DNA of 7,947 bases from the NCBI GenBank assembly GCA_003650785.1, contig QMRW01000056.1, positions 1 to 7,947 of the forward strand. The letters are read 5' to 3'. This document shows, in pieces, positions 1-5,350 of the stretch (positions within the stretch are counted from its first letter, which is position 1; the number at the start of each line of letters is the position of its first letter). The notes beneath the pieces are model-generated. The model had not been told where the DNA came from and made no database searches. It saw only the letters and a list, made by a program, of their open reading frames with translations. Made by a program: the position numbers and the translations under genes. The DNA is from Thermoprotei archaeon. GTDB lineage: Archaea > Thermoproteota > Thermoprotei > Thermofilales > B20-G17.

Positions 1-108
1 CACATTCAGGTGAGACTAGCAAGAATAAGAGGTATTACTATAAAAGGAAGACTTTATCACAGAAAAAGGCATCATAAACTCGTTACACACTGTCACTTCT
101 CGTACTAG
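1..108 (+). CDS. Possible 3' end of a plus-strand gene cut by the window edge (unidentified)
   Basis: Reading plus from base 1, frame 1 stays open for 35 codons to a TAG at 106-108. The peptide is strongly basic, with many AGA/AGG Arg and ATA Ile codons like the neighbouring genes. Frame 3 is also open, for 24 codons from base 3 to a TAA at 75-77, and gives a Lys-rich tail. Only one can be real, and chance could explain either at this length. I recognise no family in either. If one is real, the gene converges on the L14 operon. An alternative is that neither is coding and this is the upstream region of a minus-strand gene starting left of the window. Confidence 0.2.
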   Translation, partial: HIQVRLARIRGITIKGRLYHRKRHHKLVTHCHFSY

Positions 109-288
109 GTAACTGGTGGAGGAAGCCCGGAAGCCACTCTGCTTGCAGATGCATATTACCTCCACGTAATTTGGTTTGATGCTCGCACAGGAGATTGTAT
201 AGCATTCCATTACTACACAAATAACAGGAACATGAACCCTTGTCTTTGCTCGTGTCCCTAGGATAAGTTCTTTTAACTAAAACATTGT
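109..288. other. Non-coding stretch downstream of the L14 gene; no gene recognised
   Basis: No convincing protein gene occupies this stretch. The gene usually found directly after L14 in archaea, L24, is not encoded here in any frame. There is some structure. GTGGAGG at 116-122 is complementary to CCTCCAC at 159-165. Inside that arm, TCTG/CAGA (138-149) could form a hairpin with a CUUG loop. GGAAGCC occurs twice in direct repeat at 121-127 and 129-135. I could not match the region to RNase P RNA, SRP RNA, 5S rRNA or tRNA. It may simply be the spacer between convergent transcription units. Confidence 0.4.
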
Positions 289-726
289 CTAGACTATCAT
301 GGATGCTATATTGGCTATTCTCGGCCACTTCTCCGCAGCTTCTTTAGCTACAGGTCCTCTTATTTCGGTTCCCTTGGGTTCACCCTCTGGTGATACTATG
401 ACCACTGCGTTGTCCTCAAATTGGATCCATGTACCATCAGGTCGTCTATAGGGCTTCTTCTGCCTTATGACTATTGCATGCATTATTTGTTTTCTGAGCT
501 CGGGTTTACCTTCCCTTACCGAGACCACTATCATGTCCCCTACAGCAGCTCCTGGTAGTCTTCTTCTTACAGTTTTCTTACCTAGTACTCCTATTACTCT
601 GACTAGTCTAGCACCAGAATTATCAGCTACTCTGACTAGGGAGTTTGTAAATAGTGCGGGTGGTATGTGGGGTATGTAAAACTTACCTGTTGCTCGTCTA
701 ATACCTCTTTTTGCCAATATTTTCAC
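289..726 (-). CDS. rpl14: Ribosomal protein L14 (uL14), large subunit
   Basis: This is the archaeal uL14 protein, which binds 23S rRNA near the subunit interface and bridge B8. The sequence shows the family core: VRVADNSGARLVRVIGVLG around residues 32-50, a basic KKTVRRRLPGAAVGDMIVVSV segment, then the conserved IVIRQKKPYRRPDGTWIQFEDNAVVIV segment. The C-terminal EIRGPVAKEAAEKWPRIANIAS block is also typical. At 145 residues it is close to the usual archaeal length. The longest frame opens at GTG 726-724, which overlaps the S17 stop as GTGA and suggests translational coupling. However, GAGGT (725-729) lies 7 bases before an in-frame TTG at 717-715, so initiation three codons later is equally likely. 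It is the last recognisable gene of the L22-L14 operon. The identity is certain; only the start is open. Confidence 0.97.
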   Translation of the reverse strand: MKILAKRGIRRATGKFYIPHIPPALFTNSLVRVADNSGARLVRVIGVLGKKTVRRRLPGAAVGDMIVVSVREGKPELRKQIMHAIVIRQKKPYRRPDGTWIQFEDNAVVIVSPEGEPKGTEIRGPVAKEAAEKWPRIANIASMIV

Positions 727-1055
727 CTCTTCTTACCCAGTACTACAAAGGATATAGTTTTAGCTAGCGGTCTACACTCTCCTATTATAACTATGTCCCC
801 TTCTTTTACCGTTATGCATGGAGGAAGTCTTGCGTGTAGCTTTTTCGATCTCCTCTCATACCTCTTGTACTTGGGCACATAGTGGAGGTAATCATGACGT
901 ACTGTTACTGTTCTATGCATTTTAGCATTTACTACTATACCCTCTAATATTAGTCCTCTTACTGAAAGATTTCCATGCCATGGACATTCATCGTCATCAC
1001 ATACTTCTTCTGGAGGTCTTACTCCTGGTATTTTCAGATTTCTGACTTTAACCAT
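723..1055 (-). CDS. rps17: Ribosomal protein S17 (uS17), small subunit
   Basis: Archaeal uS17 is a primary 16S rRNA-binding protein of the 30S subunit with an OB fold. Near the N-terminus it has the archaeal signature PPEEVCDDDECPWHGNLSVRG, with two Cys, followed by GIVVNAKMHRTVTVRHDYLHYVPKYKRYERRSKKLHARLPP and the C-terminal GDIVIIGECRPLAKTISFVVL block. I place the start at ATG 1055-1053, giving 110 residues. The frame also contains a GTG three codons upstream (1064-1062). The ATG has AAGGAT about 9 bases upstream, while the GTG would have it directly adjacent. With the ATG the gene begins 2 bases after the Rpp29 stop; with the GTG it overlaps by 7. Its TGA overlaps the first L14 start candidate. 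Confidence 0.96.
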   Translation of the reverse strand: MVKVRNLKIPGVRPPEEVCDDDECPWHGNLSVRGLILEGIVVNAKMHRTVTVRHDYLHYVPKYKRYERRSKKLHARLPPCITVKEGDIVIIGECRPLAKTISFVVLGKKR

Positions 1056-1057
1056 CT

Positions 1058-1342
1058 TTACCACATCCTTATTCTTTTCTTTATTCTATCTTCTGGTCTT
1101 CCCAACAACTCTTTCCCCTGTACCTTTAATAACCTACCGTCTGGGAGTATTATCTTGAAGGTACATACTGCTTTAGGAACTATTTTTCTCCTTCCTTCTT
1201 TATCTTCTATAGTTAATGTCTTCATAGTCTCGTAGATTATTCTACCACTTATGCCTACATATCCTGGGTGAGTGCTTTCCAGAACTTCTACTCCGAGTCC
1301 TATGAGCTCATGCCTTAGTATATTTCTTGGGGTTATCCTCAT
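1058..1342 (-). CDS. rnp1: Ribonuclease P protein component 1 (Rpp29/Pop4)
   Basis: This is the archaeal homologue of Pop4/Rpp29, one of the protein cofactors of RNase P, which removes 5' leaders from pre-tRNA. In archaea it works as a pair with Rpp21. The 94-residue protein fits the family length. It has the characteristic N-terminal helix and Sm-like beta-barrel sequence: RHELIGLGVEVLES (residues 10-23), then VGISGRIIYETMKTLTI (29-45), a basic KEGRRKIVPK turn, and FKIILPDG. It starts at ATG 1342 in an ATGA overlap with the L29 stop, so translation is probably coupled. Location between L29 and S17 is the classic archaeal position. An SUI1/eIF1-like gene, often found between L29 and Rpp29 in other archaea, is absent here. 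Confidence 0.94.
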   Translation of the reverse strand: MRITPRNILRHELIGLGVEVLESTHPGYVGISGRIIYETMKTLTIEDKEGRRKIVPKAVCTFKIILPDGRLLKVQGKELLGRPEDRIKKRIRMW

Positions 1343-1551
1343 GTCTGTTCCACCCCTTGCTCTTCTCTATTTATGGTTAGTATCCTGGCTATAGTCCTCT
1401 TGACCTCTCTAAGTCTTGATGGATTTTCTAGAGGTACTCCTCTGGCTACTTGTCCTCTCAGTCTAATGAGCTCTATTCTGAGTTCCTTCAATAATTTTTC
1501 TCTTTCCTCTCTGCTCATCTTCCTGATGTCACTTGCTTTCAGTCTGGGCAT
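1339..1551 (-). CDS. rpl29: Ribosomal protein L29 (uL29), large subunit
   Basis: uL29 is a small two-helix protein near the polypeptide exit tunnel of the 50S subunit, part of the docking site for SRP and other exit-site factors. The 70-residue protein has the archaeal form: RLKASDIRKMSREEREKLLKEL in the first helix, RLRGQVARGVPLENPSRLREVKRTIARILT through the loop and second helix, and an acidic tail. The ATG at 1551-1549 has a perfect GGAGG 9 bases upstream, located inside the end of the S3 gene. The two genes overlap by 23 bases. The TGA overlaps the Rpp29 ATG. Confidence is high from both sequence and position. Confidence 0.95.
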   Translation of the reverse strand: MPRLKASDIRKMSREEREKLLKELRIELIRLRGQVARGVPLENPSRLREVKRTIARILTINREEQGVEQT

Positions 1552-2152
1552 GTGATGTAGCCTCCACTATAGTTATTCTATCAGGAAGTTTTGCGACTGG
1601 TTTATATATCTTAACCTTTACCCCATATACTCCTGGTTTTAATAGCACCGATATTTTAGCTTCATCTACTAGTATCTCCCTGGGGTAGCCTGATTTAGGG
1701 ACTATTCCTCTAGTGAACTTAACTGTCCTTGCTCTATCACTAGTTAATTTTCCACTCATCACAACTTCAGCTCCTATAGCTCCGGCTTCCATTATTCTCC
1801 TAAGTGCTATAAATGCAGCTCTACCATAGCGTACTCCTCTCATTAACGCTCTTCCAATATGATAAGCTACTATCTTTGCATTTAGATCCGGAGTATCTAT
1901 TTGAGCAATATCTATCTGTGGATTTTCGAGATTAAATCTTTTCTCCAGCACTGTTGCTAATTCTCTTACTCTCATTCCTCTTCTTCCTATGACCATACCT
2001 GGTCTCTCAGCATAGATAACGAGCCTATGACCTATAGGAGTTCTAAATACTTGTAGATCTATATAGCCAGCTCTAACTAGTTCTCTACTTAAGAATTCGT
2101 ATAGTTCCATTCTCAGAATTCCATCCATTATGAATTTCTTTCCTATATCCAT
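1529..2152 (-). CDS. rps3: Ribosomal protein S3 (uS3), small subunit
   Basis: uS3 sits at the mRNA entry site of the 30S subunit. The 207-residue protein begins with the archaeal KKFIMDGILRMELYEFLSREL segment. It contains a KH domain whose GxxG loop is VIGRRG at residues 54-59 (in RPGMVIGRRGMRVREL). The C-terminal domain includes RRIMEAGAIGAEVVMSGKL and the usual GYPREILVDEAKISVLLKPGVYGVKVKIY region. A short C-terminal extension ends in EATSHAQTESK. It starts at ATG 2152, 4 bases after the L22 stop, with purine-rich GAGGAG upstream inside the end of L22. Its end overlaps the L29 start by 23 bases. This is a standard L22-S3 arrangement with secure identity. Confidence 0.97.
   Translation of the reverse strand: MDIGKKFIMDGILRMELYEFLSRELVRAGYIDLQVFRTPIGHRLVIYAERPGMVIGRRGMRVRELATVLEKRFNLENPQIDIAQIDTPDLNAKIVAYHIGRALMRGVRYGRAAFIALRRIMEAGAIGAEVVMSGKLTSDRARTVKFTRGIVPKSGYPREILVDEAKISVLLKPGVYGVKVKIYKPVAKLPDRITIVEATSHAQTESK
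1561..1565 (-). promoter_or_regulatory. Ribosome binding site of the L29 gene
   Basis: GGAGG on the minus strand lies 9 bases before the L29 ATG and inside the S3 coding sequence. It supports that start and the 23-base overlap. Confidence 0.6.
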
Positions 2153-2156
2153 AGTC

Positions 2157-2648
2157 TCATCTCTCCTCTACTGCTAGTTCAATGTGTACTAGTTGTTGAT
2201 AATATGGTGTAGCTCTACCAAAAGCTCTCGGAATGTACTTTCTTATCTTCATTCCCTTATGAACTACTGCATGTACTATCCACAGTCTATCTAAGTCTAA
2301 TCCTTTGTATGCTGCATTAGCCTCCAATTGATCTAATAGTTTTAATACTTCTTTAGCAGTCTTAACCGGGTATCTACCAGCTGCCCACTTTTGAAGTCCT
2401 CTCCTATGTCCTACTTTTCCGTGATATCTCCTAAATGGTATAGGTTTTTTAAGTGTGACTACATCTTCCAGTAGTCTTCTAGCTTCTTCTAGCTTCATTC
2501 CTTTTATCGTACTGCACACTTCTACAGCGTGTTTGTACGATATTCTAAGGTCACGACCACATGCTATGGCTGTTCTTATGGGATCTAGTCCCTGTGCTGA
2601 TATTTTCCATCTTCCACCCATATTTATGCCACATTTTGTATTAACCAC
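2157..2648 (-). CDS. rpl22: Ribosomal protein L22 (uL22), large subunit
   Basis: uL22 lines the peptide exit tunnel. The archaeal form is visible from GRDLRISYKHAVEVCSTIKGMKLEEARRLLEDVV through the long loop KKPIPFRRYHGKVGHRRGLQKWAAGRYPVKTAKEVLKLL. It ends with NAAYKGLDLDRLWIVHAVVHKGMKIRKYIPRAFGRATPYYQQLVHIELAVEE. The longest frame starts at GTG 2648 (163 residues). An in-frame ATG at 2621 (154 residues, starting MGGRWKIS) matches the usual archaeal N-terminus better. Neither start has a clear Shine-Dalgarno, as expected for a leaderless first gene of an operon. S19, which normally precedes L22, is absent: the next upstream gene is a divergent prenyltransferase, so this is the first gene of the transcription unit. 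Confidence 0.95.
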   Translation of the reverse strand: MVNTKCGINMGGRWKISAQGLDPIRTAIACGRDLRISYKHAVEVCSTIKGMKLEEARRLLEDVVTLKKPIPFRRYHGKVGHRRGLQKWAAGRYPVKTAKEVLKLLDQLEANAAYKGLDLDRLWIVHAVVHKGMKIRKYIPRAFGRATPYYQQLVHIELAVEER

Positions 2649-2666
2649 TGTTTAATAAGTACTACC

Positions 2667-2673
2667 TTTTATC
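2667..2673 (-). promoter_or_regulatory. Candidate TATA box for the L22-L14 ribosomal operon
   Basis: On the minus strand the sequence reads GGATAAAAGG here. A start about 25 bases downstream would fall close to the L22 GTG at 2648, giving a leaderless transcript. A second AT-rich candidate, TTATTAAA at about 2651-2658, would put the start just before the in-frame ATG at 2621. The sequence alone cannot choose between them. Confidence 0.4.
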
Positions 2674-2730
2674 CTCGTGTAGGTCTCTAACTAGATCCCG
2701 TTCATTCAAAGATCCTGCCTAAGGCTATGG

Positions 2731-2738
2731 TTATATAG
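2731..2738 (+). promoter_or_regulatory. TATA box for the ubiA-gar1-tfb transcription unit
   Basis: TTATATAG is centred about 33 bases before the UbiA ATG at 2767. The expected start is therefore near 2760 and the transcript is probably leaderless or nearly so, which agrees with the lack of a well-spaced Shine-Dalgarno. It lies in a 118-base region divergent from the ribosomal operon promoter. Confidence 0.5.
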
Positions 2739-2766
2739 TCATGTAGTCTTCTTAACACGGTGTTTA

Positions 2767-3645
2767 ATGCTGCTCAAGAAATTTAGAACAATCATGAAAT
2801 TAAGCCGTATTGAGCATGGTCTAATGGTATGTCTAGCTTCATTTGTAGGCTGGCTTTCTTCAAATCCCATTCCCAGTGAACGTAGTGTTACCATACTCAT
2901 AGTAGGAATTTCCTCAGCCCTCTTTGTCGAGATGTCAGTATTCACCCTTAATGATTACTTTAACATAGAAGAGGATAAAATAAGTAAACCACATAGACCT
3001 ATAGTAGCTGGAGAGATATCTGCTAGCAGTGCTCTCACACTAGGTATTATCACTCTACTACTTTCAATAATGTGCTCGTTCTTGGTAGTGCTCTTATACA
3101 AATTACTTATCCAATTCATTATTGTATTAGCTGCATTATCACTAGGTATACTCTATGACATATGGTTTAAAAGAGTAGTAGTGCTTGGAAATATCATAGT
3201 AGCTACACTAACTGCGATCCCCTTTATATATGGGTACTACTTGTATACTGAGGAGCTACTAAGTACTAAAGCTCTCCTCTTTACTCTTATAGCATTCTCT
3301 GCTGCTCTAGGTAGAGAGGTAGTAAAGGGGATAGTTGATATGGAAGGAGATAGAGTAGTTGGTGTAAAGACAATAGCTACAGTATGGGGGGCTAAAACAG
3401 CTGCTATAGTATCCTCAATCCTCATGATAACGGCAGTCCTTCTAAGCCTATATTTATTCACTTACCCTACAGATACTATGAGATTATTCCTTTTCTCTAT
3501 TTTCATTACTATTACAAACGTTATCTTCGTGAAATCAGCAATCGCAGTACTACGAGATATCAATATAGTCACTGCTGAAAGAGTACGTAGGCTATCACTT
3601 ATCGGAATGCTCACGGGAATTATAAGTTTCTTAGTATTAGTGTAA
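2767..3645 (+). CDS. UbiA-family prenyltransferase, probable digeranylgeranylglyceryl phosphate synthase
   Basis: This is an integral membrane prenyltransferase of the UbiA superfamily. In archaea the housekeeping member adds the second geranylgeranyl chain to geranylgeranylglyceryl phosphate in ether-lipid synthesis, and I infer that role. The 292 residues form about eight or nine hydrophobic segments. The first Asp-rich motif, with its conserved KPHRP, spans residues 62-78; the second is REVVKGIVDMEGD (183-195), followed by VKTIATVWG. The second DxxxD (D191, D195) is intact. In the first motif (usual form NDxxDxxxD) the middle position is Asn66 (codon AAC) instead of Asp, although N62, D63 and D70 are kept. 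The ATG at 2767 sits about 30 bases after a TATA box. GAR1 follows after 4 bases. A quinone or heme prenyltransferase is possible but less likely from the archaeal-type KPHRP motif. Confidence 0.85.
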   Translation: MLLKKFRTIMKLSRIEHGLMVCLASFVGWLSSNPIPSERSVTILIVGISSALFVEMSVFTLNDYFNIEEDKISKPHRPIVAGEISASSALTLGIITLLLSIMCSFLVVLLYKLLIQFIIVLAALSLGILYDIWFKRVVVLGNIIVATLTAIPFIYGYYLYTEELLSTKALLFTLIAFSAALGREVVKGIVDMEGDRVVGVKTIATVWGAKTAAIVSSILMITAVLLSLYLFTYPTDTMRLFLFSIFITITNVIFVKSAIAVLRDINIVTAERVRRLSLIGMLTGIISFLVLV

Positions 3646-3649
3646 GTAG

Positions 3650-3937
3650 GTGGTGTATACGAGTATAAGGCGTTTGGGAAAAGTAGTCCGTGTTACTAAA
3701 AGTGGTAGACTGATCGTAGAGGCGGAGATAGTGCCTCAACTCTACACTGAAGTATACGATGATAAGTTAACTATGATAGGAAGAGTTTACGATATAATGG
3801 GCTCTGTTTCAAGTCCCTATGTTTCAATAGAGCCTATCCATGAGCATAGGGTCAAACTTAAGAAATTAATCGGGAGGTACACATATATAAGAGCGTTTGC
3901 TAAAATAAAAGGTAAAGGTCGAAAGCGTGGCTCCTGA
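3650..3937 (+). CDS. gar1: H/ACA RNP protein GAR1
   Basis: GAR1 is a small beta-barrel protein of the H/ACA guide RNP. It binds the Cbf5 pseudouridine synthase and helps substrate turnover during rRNA pseudouridylation. The 95-residue sequence has the family pattern: RLGKVVRVTKSGRLIVEAE at residues 8-26, VYDDKLTMIGRVYDIMGSVSSPYVSIEP at 35-62, and a basic Lys/Arg tail ending KGKGRKRG. Length and layout are those of archaeal GAR1, without the eukaryotic Gly-Arg repeats. It starts at GTG 3650, or at the adjacent GTG 3653; neither has a well-placed Shine-Dalgarno. It lies 4 bases after UbiA, and its last 11 bases overlap the TFB start. From memory, GAR1 next to TFB is a recurring archaeal gene pair. 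Confidence 0.92.
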   Translation: MVYTSIRRLGKVVRVTKSGRLIVEAEIVPQLYTEVYDDKLTMIGRVYDIMGSVSSPYVSIEPIHEHRVKLKKLIGRYTYIRAFAKIKGKGRKRGS

Positions 3938-4880
3938 TGTTATCTATGAGGGGGAGGAGACTGCCGATGAGATAAATCAATTAAAGTGTCCCTCTTGTGG
4001 TAGTAGCAATATAATTTTCGACGGCTTTCGTGGAGAACATGTTTGTAGAAATTGCGGAAATGTCATAGAGACTGTTATAGATCAGGGTCCTGAATGGAGA
4101 GCTTTTACACCGGAGCAGAAGGCCCGCAGAACAAGAGTAGGTGCACCATTAACTCCTCTGAGACCTGATGGTGGTCTCTCAACTATGATTGACTGGAGAA
4201 ATGTGGATAGTGAGGGTAGACAACTAGATCTACAGAGTAGACTTCAAGTATCTAGACTTAGAAAAGTTAATAAAATGTTTAATGTGGGTGGTTTTAATGA
4301 GAAAAATTTAAGAGCTGCAATCAATGAAATAGAGAGAATTAGTACTTGCATAGGACTACCAAGGTCAGTTAGAGAGGAAGCGGCCATACTTTATAGAAAG
4401 GCTACGAGACATAGGCTTATCAAAGGCAGATCTGTGGAGAGTATGGTAGCAGCGTGCATATATGCTGCCTGTAAGCTTAATAACCTTCCTAGAACTCTAG
4501 ATGAGATATCGGACATATCCAAGGCTAGTAGAAAGGACATATCCAGAAGCTATAGACTCCTCATAAACCATGGAATATTATCTAAGGTCCCTCCATCAAG
4601 AGCTGTTGACTTTGTTCCTAGAATAGTATCGGATCTCAAGCTTTCCATGAAAGTTCAACACATATCTATGGAGGTACTCAACTATGCCTACTCACTTGGT
4701 ATAACTAGTGGAAAAATGCCCGAAGGCCTGGCTGCTGCTTCAATATATCTCACCTCCCTACTATTAGGTGAGAAGAGAACGCAAAGGGAGGTGGCTACGG
4801 TAGCTAGTGTGACAGAGGTTACAATAAGAAATAGATTTAAAGAACTACTAATGGCACTTGACTTTGAAGTACTTATTTGA
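3927..4880 (+). CDS. tfb: Transcription initiation factor B (TFB)
   Basis: TFB, the archaeal TFIIB homologue, bridges TBP-promoter complexes and RNA polymerase and reads the BRE upstream of the TATA box. The 317-residue protein has an N-terminal zinc ribbon with C21, C24, C40 and C43 (CPSCG and CRNCG). A B-reader/linker region follows (QGPEWRAFTPEQKARRTRVGAP, about residues 53-74, then LTPLRPDGGLSTMIDW). Two cyclin-fold repeats follow, roughly residues 118-205 and 212-310. A helix-turn-helix-like REVATVASVTEVTIRNRFKEL near the end is expected to contact the BRE. It starts at GTG 3927, inside the last codons of GAR1, with AAAGGTC upstream as ribosome binding site. All domains look complete, so this is probably a functional general factor. 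Whether other TFB paralogues exist cannot be seen here. Confidence 0.97.
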   Translation: MAPDVIYEGEETADEINQLKCPSCGSSNIIFDGFRGEHVCRNCGNVIETVIDQGPEWRAFTPEQKARRTRVGAPLTPLRPDGGLSTMIDWRNVDSEGRQLDLQSRLQVSRLRKVNKMFNVGGFNEKNLRAAINEIERISTCIGLPRSVREEAAILYRKATRHRLIKGRSVESMVAACIYAACKLNNLPRTLDEISDISKASRKDISRSYRLLINHGILSKVPPSRAVDFVPRIVSDLKLSMKVQHISMEVLNYAYSLGITSGKMPEGLAAASIYLTSLLLGEKRTQREVATVASVTEVTIRNRFKELLMALDFEVLI

Positions 4881-4905
4881 GGAATATACGATTAAATAAG
4901 ACTAG

Positions 4906-4910
4906 TTTTT
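4906..4910 (+). terminator. T-rich candidate terminator after TFB
   Basis: A run of five T in an AT-rich context lies about 25 bases after the TFB stop. Archaeal intrinsic termination uses such T tracts without needing a hairpin. It is the only T run of this length in the 80-base gap to the next gene. Confidence 0.3.
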
Positions 4911-4928
4911 ATTAAGCTGAAAACCCAA

Positions 4929-4935
4929 TTATAAT
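4929..4935 (+). promoter_or_regulatory. Candidate TATA box for the TFE-beta/thpR/cca/kinase unit
   Basis: TTATAAT lies about 29 bases before the TTG start of TFE-beta, which would give a leaderless or very short leader transcript. The weak GTGAT shortly before the TTG could serve as a ribosome binding site if transcription instead starts further upstream. Confidence 0.35.
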
Positions 4936-4960
4936 CTAGAAGCACTGAGAGTGATGTATA

Positions 4961-5350
4961 TTGAGTAGGAGACTAAGCGACCTAGAGAAGAGAATAATCG
5001 AGATTCTAGAGACAGCAGGTGATGAAGGGCTCCTTCAGAGAGAGTTATGGAATATACTTGGGATAGATAGTAGAAGTGGTATGAGAGTAGTGGCTAGACT
5101 AGAAAGACGAGGATTTCTCACTAGAAAGAGAGTTTATCATAAGGGAAAGGCTACGTATTTACTCAGGCTCTCGAAAAAAGCCGGAGAAGAAATAGAGATA
5201 CCCCAAATACTAACAGTATTACCATGTTTCTCATGTCCATATATAGATAGATGTGATGAAGGAGGATCACCAGATCCCAGAAATTGTATTGAATTGGATA
5301 AGTGGTTAAGAAATATGAAGATCCAACATGGTGGGGTGAATTCAGAATGA
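4961..5350 (+). CDS. Transcription factor E beta subunit (TFE-beta, hRPC39-like) with Fe-S cluster motif
   Basis: TFE-beta pairs with TFE-alpha and helps RNA polymerase melt promoters and stabilise open complexes. It is related to the Pol III subunit RPC39/RPC6. The 129-residue protein has an N-terminal winged helix: RIIEILETAGDEGLLQRELWNILGID, then SRSGMRVVARLERRGFLTRKR (recognition helix and wing, about residues 11-70). At the C-terminus four Cys (C89, C92, C98, C109; pattern CxxCx5Cx10C) match the ligands of a cubic 4Fe-4S cluster in this family. The proposed start is TTG 4961, since no upstream in-frame ATG or GTG fits. It lies 80 bases after TFB, so two basal transcription factors are adjacent. 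Its stop overlaps the ThpR start (ATGA). A generic MarR-like regulator is a less likely alternative because of the Cys pattern. Confidence 0.83.
   Translation: MSRRLSDLEKRIIEILETAGDEGLLQRELWNILGIDSRSGMRVVARLERRGFLTRKRVYHKGKATYLLRLSKKAGEEIEIPQILTVLPCFSCPYIDRCDEGGSPDPRNCIELDKWLRNMKIQHGGVNSE

Noticed and set aside
16..210. Minus-strand open frame of 64 residues after L14
   Set aside because: No family resemblance, Ser/Tyr/Cys-rich composition unlike the neighbouring proteins, no good ribosome binding site, and it is not L24.
225..245. tRNA T-arm-like GGGTTCATG on the minus strand
   Set aside because: The T-loop consensus is broken, the stem has mismatches, and no D-arm or anticodon arm is present at suitable distance.
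100..270. RNase P RNA, because GGAGGAAGCCCGG at 118-130 resembles conserved region I
   Set aside because: The matching 3' strand of helix P4 (CCGGCUU after ACAGA) is not found downstream, and an ACAGAAAAAGGC-like string at 57-69 lies on the wrong side. No SRP, 5S or tRNA pattern fits either.
83..328. Minus-strand open frame of 81 residues overlapping the end of L14, with a 23-residue frame from an ATG at 154 preceded by GGAGGT
   Set aside because: It begins inside L14 in another frame, shows no recognisable family, and the GGAGGT is only 3 bases from the ATG. The GGAGGT is also part of the inverted repeat, so it is probably fortuitous.
4881..4960. C/D box sRNA in the TFB/TFE-beta gap, from CTGA and GTGATG strings
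   Set aside because: The boxes are in the wrong order and spacing for a C...D'...C'...D layout; the GTGAT is better read as a weak ribosome binding site.
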